From Geminicoccus sp036263595 (GTDB taxonomy: Bacteria; Pseudomonadota; Alphaproteobacteria; Geminicoccales; Geminicoccaceae): DNA of 64,000 nucleotides. Below, piece by piece: positions 44,401 to 52,469 of this stretch. Location: positions 29,990 to 93,989 of the forward strand of contig NZ_DATAGQ010000151.1 of assembly GCF_036263595.1 (NCBI RefSeq). Reading direction: 5' to 3'. The notes beneath the pieces are model-generated. The model searched no databases, had not been told where the DNA came from, and was given only the letters and a program-made list of their open reading frames with translations. Numbering within the stretch: position 1 is the first letter of the stretch; each line of letters begins with the position of its first letter. Both the position numbers and the translations under genes were made by a program.

Positions 44401-44736
44401 TCTGGGCAGAACGGCGATACCTGCGGGACAGTTCCGCAGCGCCGCAAAAAATCTGCTGGCAGGTTTTACTGCGGGGTATTTGAGCAGTTTGACGCTAGTC
44501 TTTATCTAGTGTCACGATGTCGACATAAATCCGTTGTGCGTCATCCTTATGTTGAATGATGGGGCCTTCCTCCCACAGCGGACCGGCCTGCGCACCAATC
44601 CGTCCCGCGCATCCTTCCTGGCTCCACCAGAGACCTAGGTGCTTGCGTGATGGTAGTACCTTACATACAAGTTTGACGAAACCAGATGGCGCCATTCGAC
44701 AGAAGATGGCGATTCAACATTGGGAGGCCAACGAAG
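44401..44736. other. Divergent control region of the GT-mutase and TRAP loci
   Basis: 336 bases between divergent operons, more AT-rich than their genes, with no credible gene inside. A GC-rich stretch near 44570-44635 separates AT-rich segments that probably hold the two promoters. Confidence 0.5.
44651..44661 (+). promoter_or_regulatory. Possible GntR (FadR-type) operator before the TRAP genes
   Basis: GGTAGTACC is a perfect nine-base palindrome. With its flanks (TGGTAGTACCT) it fits the FadR-type pattern TNGTNNNACNA except at the last base. FadR-type GntR repressors often control sugar-acid TRAP/dehydratase operons, but no regulator gene is present here, so this is a weak prediction. Confidence 0.3.
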
Positions 44737-45768
44737 ATGCTCAGACGTCTGATCAAGACGCTTGTCCTGGGAGCGGCGCTCGCCGGATCGCTCAGCGCGG
44801 CCAAGGCGCAAGAGTTCACCATGCGGTTCGCGACGACGACGCCGCAACTCGAGAACAATTTCGCCTGGACTCATCTGGAGGTCTTCGCGCGCGAGGTCGA
44901 AACGAGGTCGGGCGGCCGGATCGAGGTCGAGATGTTCCCCGGCGGGCAACTGGGTGGCATCGAATCCCTGGTCAACCAGGTCAAGGATGGCATCCTGCAG
45001 GCATGCGACCCGGCTGACGGCCACTTCGCCTCGACCTTTCCCGACATCCAGGCATTCGGCGTACCTTATCTGTTCGTTAATCGCGAGATTGCGTGGCGGG
45101 TCCTGGACGGCCCGGTCGGCGAGAAGATGCGCGAGCGGATGGCCAAGGAAGTCGGACTGCGGCCGCTGTTCTGGTCCGAGAATGGCGGGTTTCGTCACTA
45201 CAGCTCTGCCAGCAAGGAAATGAAGTCGCCGGACGACCTGGCCGGCATCAAGATGCGGACGATGAACCATCCGCTCCACATGGAGATCGCCAAGAGCCTC
45301 GGCATGTCGCCTACCCCGATCGCCTGGGGTGAGCTCTATACGGCGCTCCAGACCGGTGTGGTGGACGGCCAGGAGAACTCGATCCCAACCTTCATGGTGC
45401 CGAAGCTCTACGAGGTGCAGAAGAACATGGTGCTGGACGGCCATGTCTACAGCATCAACACGATCGCCATGAACGAGGCGTGGTACCAGAGCCTGCCGCC
45501 CGACCTGCAGGGTGTGATTCGCCAAGCGGCGGCCGTGGCGCTCGAAACGAACCGTGGTCTCTCTGTCGCCAACGAAACGACCGGCCGCGCGTTCCTGGAA
45601 GCCGAGGGCGTGTCCATCTACGAGCCCACTGCGACGGAGAAGGAAGCGTTCCGCGCCAAGGCGCAGCCCGCGGCCGTCGACTGGCTGAAGAGCCAGATGG
45701 ATCCGGCGGTTCTCGATGAGATCATGGCAGCCGTGCAGGAGGCCGAGCAGTTCTACGGCTACCGCTGA
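44737..45768 (+). CDS. dctP: TRAP transporter substrate-binding protein (DctP family)
   Basis: The periplasmic receptor of a TRAP system. It has a signal peptide (LVLGAALAGSLSAAKA, cleaved near 24) and the DctP fold: FATTTPQLENNFAWTHLEVF, VEMFPGGQLGGIESLVNQV, the carboxylate-binding Arg in AGIKMRTMNHP, and ALQTGVVDGQENS. The ATG at 44737 gives 343 residues. With the two dehydratases downstream, the ligand is probably a sugar acid such as an aldonate or uronate (inference). Operon order: receptor, small permease, large permease, two enzymes. Confidence 0.92.
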   Translation: MLRRLIKTLVLGAALAGSLSAAKAQEFTMRFATTTPQLENNFAWTHLEVFAREVETRSGGRIEVEMFPGGQLGGIESLVNQVKDGILQACDPADGHFASTFPDIQAFGVPYLFVNREIAWRVLDGPVGEKMRERMAKEVGLRPLFWSENGGFRHYSSASKEMKSPDDLAGIKMRTMNHPLHMEIAKSLGMSPTPIAWGELYTALQTGVVDGQENSIPTFMVPKLYEVQKNMVLDGHVYSINTIAMNEAWYQSLPPDLQGVIRQAAAVALETNRGLSVANETTGRAFLEAEGVSIYEPTATEKEAFRAKAQPAAVDWLKSQMDPAVLDEIMAAVQEAEQFYGYR

Positions 45769-45796
45769 TCAGGCAGTACTGATCGGGAACCATCCC

Positions 45797-46309
45797 ATGT
45801 ACGAGCGTGTCCGTGACGCGACCGACCGGCTGTGTCGTGCCATCGAGATCCTGTGCAACCTGATCTTGGCGGTGATGACCGCCGTGATCGCCGTCCTCAT
45901 CATCTCGCGCAACCTGGTGGGCTTCTCCTTCTCCTGGTCGGAGGAGCTCACGCGCTTCCTGCTGGTCTGGCTCAGCATGCTAGGGGCGGCGGTCCTGCTT
46001 GGGCGGGACGACCATATTAGCCTCAACCTTCTGCAGGACAGGCTGGGGCCGAAAGCGCAGCTCGTTATCTCGTTCCTGCTTCGCCTCCTGGTGCTGGCCT
46101 TCCTGGTCATCCTGGCCCAGCAGTCGTGGACGGCGGCGCTGGCCCGACAGGTCACCCATGCCCCTGCCCTCGGAATCAGCCTGTTCTGGCCCTATCTCGC
46201 GATCCCCGTAGCTGCCGTCCTCATGATCCTCGTCACGCTGGTCAGCCTGTGGGGCGAGACGTTGCAGTTGCTCGGCCGGCGCCCGCTGCACAATCCCGGA
46301 GCCGTCTGA
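45797..46309 (+). CDS. dctQ: TRAP transporter small permease (DctQ family)
   Basis: A four-helix membrane protein of 170 residues. Helices are near 20-40, 50-70, 88-108 and 128-150, with the family motif FSFSWSEELTRFLLVWLSMLGAA split by the second helix. The ATG at 45797 (MYERVRDATDR) fits; an in-frame extension to 45716 lies inside dctP. The large permease gene begins three bases after the stop. Confidence 0.88.
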   Translation: MYERVRDATDRLCRAIEILCNLILAVMTAVIAVLIISRNLVGFSFSWSEELTRFLLVWLSMLGAAVLLGRDDHISLNLLQDRLGPKAQLVISFLLRLLVLAFLVILAQQSWTAALARQVTHAPALGISLFWPYLAIPVAAVLMILVTLVSLWGETLQLLGRRPLHNPGAV

Positions 46310-46312
46310 GCC

Positions 46313-47608
46313 ATGGACATCACCGGCTTCGTCATCGTCTTCCTGCTTCTGCTGGCGCTGGGCCTGCCCATCGCACTCGTGATGTTGGTCTCGTCGACCG
46401 CCTACTTCCTGTTCTCCGGCAACCTGCTCTTCCTGCGCATGCTGCCGGAGAAGATGTTCGCCGGGATCGACGTTTTCGTACTCATGGCGATCCCGTTCTT
46501 CCTCCTCACCGGGGAGATCATGAACAAGGCGAAGCTCACCGATCGCCTGTTCGACTTTTGCAACCTGATCGTCGGCCGGATCCGCGGCGGGCTAGCTCAG
46601 GTGAACGTCGTCTCCAGCGTGATGTTCGCGGGCGTCACCGGCGTGGCGCTCGGCGACATCGCCAGCCAGGCACGCATGTTCATCTATGCGATGGAGCGGC
46701 AGGGATACGACCGTCCGTTCTCCGCGGCCATCACGGCGGCCACGGCGCTCGTCGGCGCCATCATCCCGCCCTCGACCATGATCATCGTCTACTGCGCCGT
46801 CACCAACGTGTCGGTGGGCGCCATGTTCTCGGCGGCGATCCTGCCGGGCCTGCTGCTGGGCCTGGTCCAGATGGGGCAGGTCCAGTGGACCTCCTGGCGC
46901 AAGCAGTACCCGAAGGTGAATGTCGAAGTGACACCCAAGAAGCTGCTGTTCGGCTTCCGGGACGCGTTCTTCGCGATCATCATGCCGATCATCATGATCC
47001 GCGGGATCGTGATGGGGTGGTTCACGCCGACCGAGGCGGCGGCCGCCTGCGTAGTCTATTCGCTCGTCATCGGCTTCTTCTTCCTGCGGACGCTGAAGCT
47101 CTCCGACCTGGGACCGATCCTGTCGGTGGCGTCGATGGATACGGCCCGCCTGTTCTTCATCATCGCCGGGGCCTCAGCCATGAGTTGGGTGTTCGCGATG
47201 GAGAACCTGCCCAACGTGGTGAAGACGATGCTGGAAGGTGTCAGCCACGACGTCGTAACGGTCGTGCTGATCATCAACCTGTTCTTCCTGTTCTGCGGCA
47301 TGTGGCTGGACGCCAGCATCTCCATCATCCTCTTCGCCCCCATCGTGGCGCCCTTGGCGCTCTCCGCCGGCATCCATCCGGTGCAGCTTGGCATCATGCT
47401 GATCATCAACTGCGTGCTTGGCCTGATCACGCCGCCGGTCGGCAACGTGCTGTTCGCCGTGGCCAACATCGCCAAGATCAGTGTCGGCTCGCTGACCCGG
47501 GCGATGCTGCCCTACATCCTGAGCGGCGCTGCCATCGTCGTGCTCATCGGGCTCTGGCCCGACCTCACCCTTGCCCTTCCCCGGGCGTTCGGCCTCATCA
47601 AGCCCTGA
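46313..47608 (+). CDS. dctM: TRAP transporter large permease (DctM family)
   Basis: The transport subunit, 431 residues with about twelve hydrophobic segments, driven by a sodium gradient in known members. Family blocks are GEIMNKAKLTDRLFDF, GGLAQVNVVSSVMFAGVTG, and IIPPSTMIIVYC near 150. LGLITPPVGNVLF near the C-terminus is also typical. Together with dctP and dctQ it makes a complete transporter. The first dehydratase gene starts 17 bases downstream. Confidence 0.95.
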   Translation: MDITGFVIVFLLLLALGLPIALVMLVSSTAYFLFSGNLLFLRMLPEKMFAGIDVFVLMAIPFFLLTGEIMNKAKLTDRLFDFCNLIVGRIRGGLAQVNVVSSVMFAGVTGVALGDIASQARMFIYAMERQGYDRPFSAAITAATALVGAIIPPSTMIIVYCAVTNVSVGAMFSAAILPGLLLGLVQMGQVQWTSWRKQYPKVNVEVTPKKLLFGFRDAFFAIIMPIIMIRGIVMGWFTPTEAAAACVVYSLVIGFFFLRTLKLSDLGPILSVASMDTARLFFIIAGASAMSWVFAMENLPNVVKTMLEGVSHDVVTVVLIINLFFLFCGMWLDASISIILFAPIVAPLALSAGIHPVQLGIMLIINCVLGLITPPVGNVLFAVANIAKISVGSLTRAMLPYILSGAAIVVLIGLWPDLTLALPRAFGLIKP

Positions 47609-47625
47609 TCCTGGAGCGACCAAGA

Positions 47626-48795
47626 ATGAAGATCACGAAGGTGACGGTCTACGACGTCGATTATGGCCGAGACTTCCACACCTTCTGGAACCCGGTGGTC
47701 GTCCGGATCGACACCGACCAGGGGATCTACGGGGCGGGCGAACTGGGACTGGCCTACGGCACGGGTGCCAAGGGCGGCATCCACATGATCCGCACGCTGG
47801 CGGAGAGCTTCCTCCTCGGCGCGGACCCGATGCGGATCGAATTGATCTGGGAGACCTTCTTTCGGCGGACCTTCTGGGGCCAGGGCGGTGGGCCGATCAT
47901 CTACGGCGCCATGTCCGCGATCGACGAGGCTTTATGGGACATCAAGGGCAAGGCGCTCGGCGTGCCCGTGTTCGAGCTGCTCGGCGGCAAGATCCATGAC
48001 GAGATCCGGGTCTATGCGAACGGCTGGTACACGGGGCTGAACGCGCCGGAAGAATATGCCGAGGCCGCGCTGAAGGTGGTGGCCGACGGCTATGACGCCA
48101 TGAAGTTCGATCCGTTCGGCACGACGCCGGACGGGCAGTGGATCTATCCGCGTCGGCATATCGAGCGGGACTGGGCGGTGCTGGCGGTCAAGCGGGTCGA
48201 AGCGGTGCGGGACGCGGTCGGTCCCGATGTCGACATCCTGCTCGACTTGCACGGCAATCTCGGCACCACCGACGCGATCACCTATGGGCGGATGCTCGAA
48301 GCGTCGCGGCCGTTCTTCTACGAGGAGCCGGTCGACCCGATGAACGTGGAGTGCATGAAGAAGGTCTCGGGGAACGTGAAGATCCCGATGGCCGCTGGCG
48401 AGCGCCTCTACACGCGCTACCAATTCCGTCCCTACCTGGAGAAGCACGCGCTCGACATCCTGCAGCCGGACATGGGTCTGTGCGGCGGCATCACCGAGGC
48501 GCGCAAGATCGCGTCCTATGCCGAGGCCTACAACCTGCACGTCCAGCCGCACAATTGCGGCGGCCCGGTCTCGACGGCCGCAGGCGTCCAGCTCGACGCG
48601 GCGATCCCGAACTTCATCATCATGGAGTGGTTCCCGTACTGGACGGACGACCGCTACCAGATCGTGACCGACGCGCTGGAGCCGCAGCAACGCAACAGCC
48701 GCTACAAGGTCCCGGACAAGCCCGGCCTCGGCGTCGAGCTGAACGACGACTATCTCGCCCGCTTCGACCAGATCGTCGTGGGAGGCCGGCCATGA
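47626..48795 (+). CDS. Mandelate racemase/muconate lactonizing family dehydratase, copy 1
   Basis: An enolase-superfamily protein (389 residues) of the galactonate/mannonate dehydratase type. Residues MKFDPFG, then DLHGNLGTTDAITYGRM (Asp metal ligand and catalytic His), FYEEPVDP and AAGERLYTRYQFRP (Glu ligands), and NLHVQPHNCGGPV (His) mark the active site. It would dehydrate an acid sugar to a 2-keto-3-deoxy acid. Exact substrate unknown. It lies directly behind the TRAP genes, and its stop overlaps copy 2 (ATGA). Confidence 0.87.
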   Translation: MKITKVTVYDVDYGRDFHTFWNPVVVRIDTDQGIYGAGELGLAYGTGAKGGIHMIRTLAESFLLGADPMRIELIWETFFRRTFWGQGGGPIIYGAMSAIDEALWDIKGKALGVPVFELLGGKIHDEIRVYANGWYTGLNAPEEYAEAALKVVADGYDAMKFDPFGTTPDGQWIYPRRHIERDWAVLAVKRVEAVRDAVGPDVDILLDLHGNLGTTDAITYGRMLEASRPFFYEEPVDPMNVECMKKVSGNVKIPMAAGERLYTRYQFRPYLEKHALDILQPDMGLCGGITEARKIASYAEAYNLHVQPHNCGGPVSTAAGVQLDAAIPNFIIMEWFPYWTDDRYQIVTDALEPQQRNSRYKVPDKPGLGVELNDDYLARFDQIVVGGRP

Positions 48796-49955
48796 AGATC
48801 ACCAAGCTGACCGTCTGGGACGTCGACTACGGCCTGTCCCACAACATCAACCAGCATCCGGTGATCATCCGGATCGACACCGACCAGGGCATCTACGGCG
48901 CCGGCGAGGTCGGCCTTGCCTACGGTGACGGCAACCGCGGTGCCATCCACACCCTCACCCAGCTCTTTGAGCGCCATCTGATCGGCCAGGACGCCAGGCG
49001 GATCGGCGCCATCTGGGATAAGCTCTACCGCAAGACCTTCTGGGGCCAGAGCCCGGGTCCCGTCCTGTTCGGTGCCGTCAGCGCCATCGACAACGCGCTG
49101 TGGGACATCAAGGGTAAGGCGCTGGGCGTGCCGGTCTGGCAGTTGCTCGGCGGCAGGATGTGGGACAGCGTCCGGCTCTACGCCAATGGCTGGTTCACCA
49201 AGATGGCGCGGCCGGAACAGGCTGCGGAGCGGGTGCTGCAGATCCAGGCGGAAGGCTACACCGCCTGCAAGCTCGACCCGTTCGAGATGAACAAGGAGGG
49301 GAACTTCGAGTTTCCCAACCGGCACATCCCGCGGGACTGGGCGCTGCTCGCCGTCGAGCGGGTGAAGGCGATCCGGGAGGCGGTGGGGCCCGACTTCGAC
49401 ATCTGCCTGGACATCCATGGCAATCTCGGCACCACGGATGCGATCACCTATGGGCGGATGCTGGCCGAGCACCGGCCATTCTTCTACGAGGAGCCGGTCG
49501 ATCCCGGCAATTTCGATTCGATGGTGAAGGTCGGTGAGGAAGTGCCGATTCCGATCGCCGGCGGCGAGCGGCTCTACACCCGCTACCAGTTCCGCCCGTT
49601 CATTGAGCGCCAGGCGTTCGACATCCTGCAGCCGGACATCGGGCTTTGTGGCGGCATCAGCGAGATGATGAAGATCGCGTCGATGGCCGAGGTCTACAAC
49701 CTTCACGTCCAACCACATAATTGCGGGGCGCCGGTAGCGACCGCAGCGGCGGTCCATGCTGTCTTCGCGATGCCGAACTTCATCATCCTGGAATGGTTCC
49801 CGTACTGGCCGGACGGCCGCTATGACATTGTGACCGAGGCTTACGAGAAGAAGGCCAGGGAGGGCAGGCTGGAAGCGCCGACCGCGCCGGGGCTCGGCAT
49901 CGAGCTGAATGAGGCTTACCTCGGCAGGTTCCCGAGCATCACCGCCGGTAGCTGA
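48792..49955 (+). CDS. Mandelate racemase/muconate lactonizing family dehydratase, copy 2
   Basis: A 387-residue paralogue of the preceding protein, clearly from a tandem duplication. It shares MKITK at the start, GNLGTTDAITYGRM, EEPVDP, GERLYTRYQFRP, LQPDIGLCGGISE and NLHVQPHNCG. The active-site residues are also conserved (LDIHGN; KLDPF). Differences cluster in the N-terminal capping domain (SHNINQHP versus FHTFWNP), the part that sets substrate specificity in this superfamily. The two may therefore handle different substrates or epimers (inference). Confidence 0.87.
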   Translation: MKITKLTVWDVDYGLSHNINQHPVIIRIDTDQGIYGAGEVGLAYGDGNRGAIHTLTQLFERHLIGQDARRIGAIWDKLYRKTFWGQSPGPVLFGAVSAIDNALWDIKGKALGVPVWQLLGGRMWDSVRLYANGWFTKMARPEQAAERVLQIQAEGYTACKLDPFEMNKEGNFEFPNRHIPRDWALLAVERVKAIREAVGPDFDICLDIHGNLGTTDAITYGRMLAEHRPFFYEEPVDPGNFDSMVKVGEEVPIPIAGGERLYTRYQFRPFIERQAFDILQPDIGLCGGISEMMKIASMAEVYNLHVQPHNCGAPVATAAAVHAVFAMPNFIILEWFPYWPDGRYDIVTEAYEKKAREGRLEAPTAPGLGIELNEAYLGRFPSITAGS

Positions 49956-50094
49956 CGCCACCTGCTGGAAGGTTCTGAACAGACAGAGTTTGGAGATTGT
50001 CGAAACCTGTCGGCTGCGCCGTGCGTTGATGACGATTGGGCAGGCAAGCGACGTCTGCACCCCTGCCCCAACCCAGAACGCGAGGGGATGAGCC

Positions 50095-52392
50095 ATGAGC
50101 AAGGTCAGCACGGAGCCGTACGAGGGTCCATCCGGCGGCTGGGGCTCGGCAGAGTCCGTCCTGCGCTATGTCGGCAATGAGAGCCCGACGCGCTCCACAC
50201 CCGCCCTGCTCAAGCAGAACAAGCCGGACGGCTTCATGTGTGTGAGTTGCGCCTGGGCCAAGCCTGCGCACCCGCATCCAGCGGAATTCTGCGAGAACGG
50301 CGCCAAGGCCACGACGTGGGAACTCACCAGCAAGACGATCGGGCCGGAGTTCTTCGAGAAGCATACGGTCTCGGAGCTGCTGACCTGGCCGGACCACGAC
50401 CTGGAGGAAGCCGGGCGCCTCACCCATCCGCTGCGCTATGATCCCGCGCGCGACCGCTACCTGCCGATCGCATGGGACGCGGCATTCAAGGAGATCGGCG
50501 CGGAACTGCGGCAGATCGATCCGCACGCGGCCGTGTTCTACGCATCCGGCCGGGCGTCGCTTGAGACGTCCTACATGTACCAGCTGTTCGCGCGCCTGTT
50601 CGGCAGCAACAACCTGCCTGACAGCTCGAACATGTGCCACGAAACGACCTCGGTCGCCCTGCCGGAGAGCATTGGCGTGCCGGTGGGTACGGTGACGCTC
50701 GAGGATTTCGACGAGACCGAGTGCATCTTCTTCTTCGGGCAGAATGTCGGTACCAACAGCCCGCGCATGCTGCACCAGCTGCAGGACGTGAGCCGTCGCG
50801 GCGTCCCGATCGTCACCTTCAATCCCCTGCGCGAGCGCGGACTGGAGCGCTTCACCAATCCGCAAAGCCCGACGGAGATGGCGCTGGGCCAGGAGACGCG
50901 GATCAGCTCGCGCTACTACCAGGTCACGGCGGGCGGCGACATCGCGGCTATCCTCGGCATCTGCAAGGCTGTCATCGCCATGGATGACGAGGCCCAGTCG
51001 ACCGGGGCGACCCCGGTCATCGACCATGCCTTCATCACCGAGCATACCCATGGCTTCGACGAGTTCACCGCCATGGCGCGGCGCACCAGCTGGTCGGAGA
51101 TCGAGCGCTGCTCCGGCCTGCCGCGTCGGGACCTGGAGGAGAGTGCAGCGATCTACGCGCACTCGACTGCGACCATGGCGATGTATGGCATGGGCCTGAC
51201 CCAGCACCGCAAGGGCGTCCAGAGCGTCCAGATGCTGATCAACCTCCTGCTGCTGAAGGGCAATATCGGCAAGCCCGGTGCGGGGATCTGCCCGGTGCGC
51301 GGCCATTCCAACGTGCAGGGCCAGCGCACCGTCGGCATCTCCGAGAAGCCCAAGCTCGTGCCGCTCGACAAGTTGAAGGAGCAGTACGGCTTCGAGCCGC
51401 CTCGCTGGGAAGGCCTCACCACCGTCGATGCCTGCGAGGGCATCGTGCAGGGCAAGGTCCACGCTTTTGTCGGCCTGGGTGGCAACTTCATCAGGGCCGT
51501 CCCCGACCACCCGATCATGGAGAAGGCTTGGCGAGACCTGCACCTCTCGGTGCAGGTCTCGACGAAGCTCAACCGCAACCACCTGGTGACGGGGAAGATC
51601 TCCTACATTCTGCCCTGCCTCGGCCGCATCGAGGTGGACCGGCAGGCGAGCGGGCCCCAGGCGGTGAGCATGGAGGACAGCACGGCCTGCATTCACGGCT
51701 CGCGCGGCGTCGCCAGCCCGATCAGCGAACACCTCCTGTCCGAGCCGCGGATCGTCGCCGAACTGGCCAAGGCGACACTTGGCCCCAACCCGAAGGTCGA
51801 CTGGGACGGCTGGGTCGCCGACTACAGCAAGATCCGCGATGCGATCGAGGCGACCTATCCGGACCAGTTCAAGGACTTCAACAAGCGCATGTGGACGCCT
51901 AGCGGATTCCCGCGGCCACTGGCGGCTCGCGAGCGCAAGTGGAACACCGATACGGGCAAGGCCAACTTCAAGGTGCCCGAGAGCATGACGAGCCATGGGC
52001 TCGATCTGCAACCCGACACGCTCCGCCTGATCACGCTGCGCAGCAACGACCAGTTCAACACGACGATCTACGGCTACCACGACCGCTTCCGCGGCATCGA
52101 GGGCACCCGCATGGTCTTGCTGATCTCCAAGGCCGACATGGAGCGTTTCGGCCTGACGGAGGCGGAAATGGTGACGCTCGTAGGCGAGCCATCCGATGAC
52201 CAGGTCCAACGGGCTGTGCCGGGCCTGCGGGTCGTGCCGTACGACATTCCCGAGGGTTGCGTTGCTTCCTATTACCCGGAGTGCAACCCGCTCATTCCGA
52301 TCGCGCACCACGCGGAGCAGAGCAAGGTGCCGGCGGCCAAGTCAGTGCCGGTTCGCGTACGGAAGGAAGCGGCTTCTGCCGCCCCGGTCTGA
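50095..52392 (+). CDS. FdhF/YdeP-family molybdopterin oxidoreductase
   Basis: A 765-residue bis-MGD molybdoenzyme of the YdeP type. The N-terminus has CVSCAWAKPAHPHPAEFCENG, the family's cluster or Cys-rich segment. The molybdopterin-binding blocks include SNMCHETTSVALPESIG, GQNVGTNSPRMLH, and INLLLLKGNIGKPGAGICPVRGHSNVQGQ read as adjacent blocks. A C-terminal beta-barrel (ANFKVPESM onward) ends it. YdeP is linked to acid resistance in E. coli, but the reaction is not defined. It follows the second dehydratase by 139 bases with its own GAGGGG ribosome-binding site, so joint expression is possible. Confidence 0.88.
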   Translation: MSKVSTEPYEGPSGGWGSAESVLRYVGNESPTRSTPALLKQNKPDGFMCVSCAWAKPAHPHPAEFCENGAKATTWELTSKTIGPEFFEKHTVSELLTWPDHDLEEAGRLTHPLRYDPARDRYLPIAWDAAFKEIGAELRQIDPHAAVFYASGRASLETSYMYQLFARLFGSNNLPDSSNMCHETTSVALPESIGVPVGTVTLEDFDETECIFFFGQNVGTNSPRMLHQLQDVSRRGVPIVTFNPLRERGLERFTNPQSPTEMALGQETRISSRYYQVTAGGDIAAILGICKAVIAMDDEAQSTGATPVIDHAFITEHTHGFDEFTAMARRTSWSEIERCSGLPRRDLEESAAIYAHSTATMAMYGMGLTQHRKGVQSVQMLINLLLLKGNIGKPGAGICPVRGHSNVQGQRTVGISEKPKLVPLDKLKEQYGFEPPRWEGLTTVDACEGIVQGKVHAFVGLGGNFIRAVPDHPIMEKAWRDLHLSVQVSTKLNRNHLVTGKISYILPCLGRIEVDRQASGPQAVSMEDSTACIHGSRGVASPISEHLLSEPRIVAELAKATLGPNPKVDWDGWVADYSKIRDAIEATYPDQFKDFNKRMWTPSGFPRPLAARERKWNTDTGKANFKVPESMTSHGLDLQPDTLRLITLRSNDQFNTTIYGYHDRFRGIEGTRMVLLISKADMERFGLTEAEMVTLVGEPSDDQVQRAVPGLRVVPYDIPEGCVASYYPECNPLIPIAHHAEQSKVPAAKSVPVRVRKEAASAAPV

Positions 52393-52406
52393 GGCTCTTC
52401 AGGCAA

Positions 52407-52439
52407 GGAGGTGACGGCGGGCCGCCGTCGTCACCCTCC
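52407..52439. terminator. Large hairpin between convergent YdeP and AsmA genes
   Basis: An imperfect stem (GGAGGTGACGGC with GCCGTCGTCACCCTCC, one bulge) lies 15 bases after the YdeP stop and 31 bases before the asmA stop. There is no T-run. Its place between convergent genes suggests a two-way terminator. Confidence 0.45.
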
Positions 52440-52469
52440 GGGTCGGGCGAGCCTCGACGCTATAGGTAA

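Noticed and set aside
44495..44509. CTAG-TCTTTAT-CTAG inverted repeat in the divergent control region
   Set aside because: Only four-base arms around an AT-rich centre; could easily arise by chance, so not called an operator.
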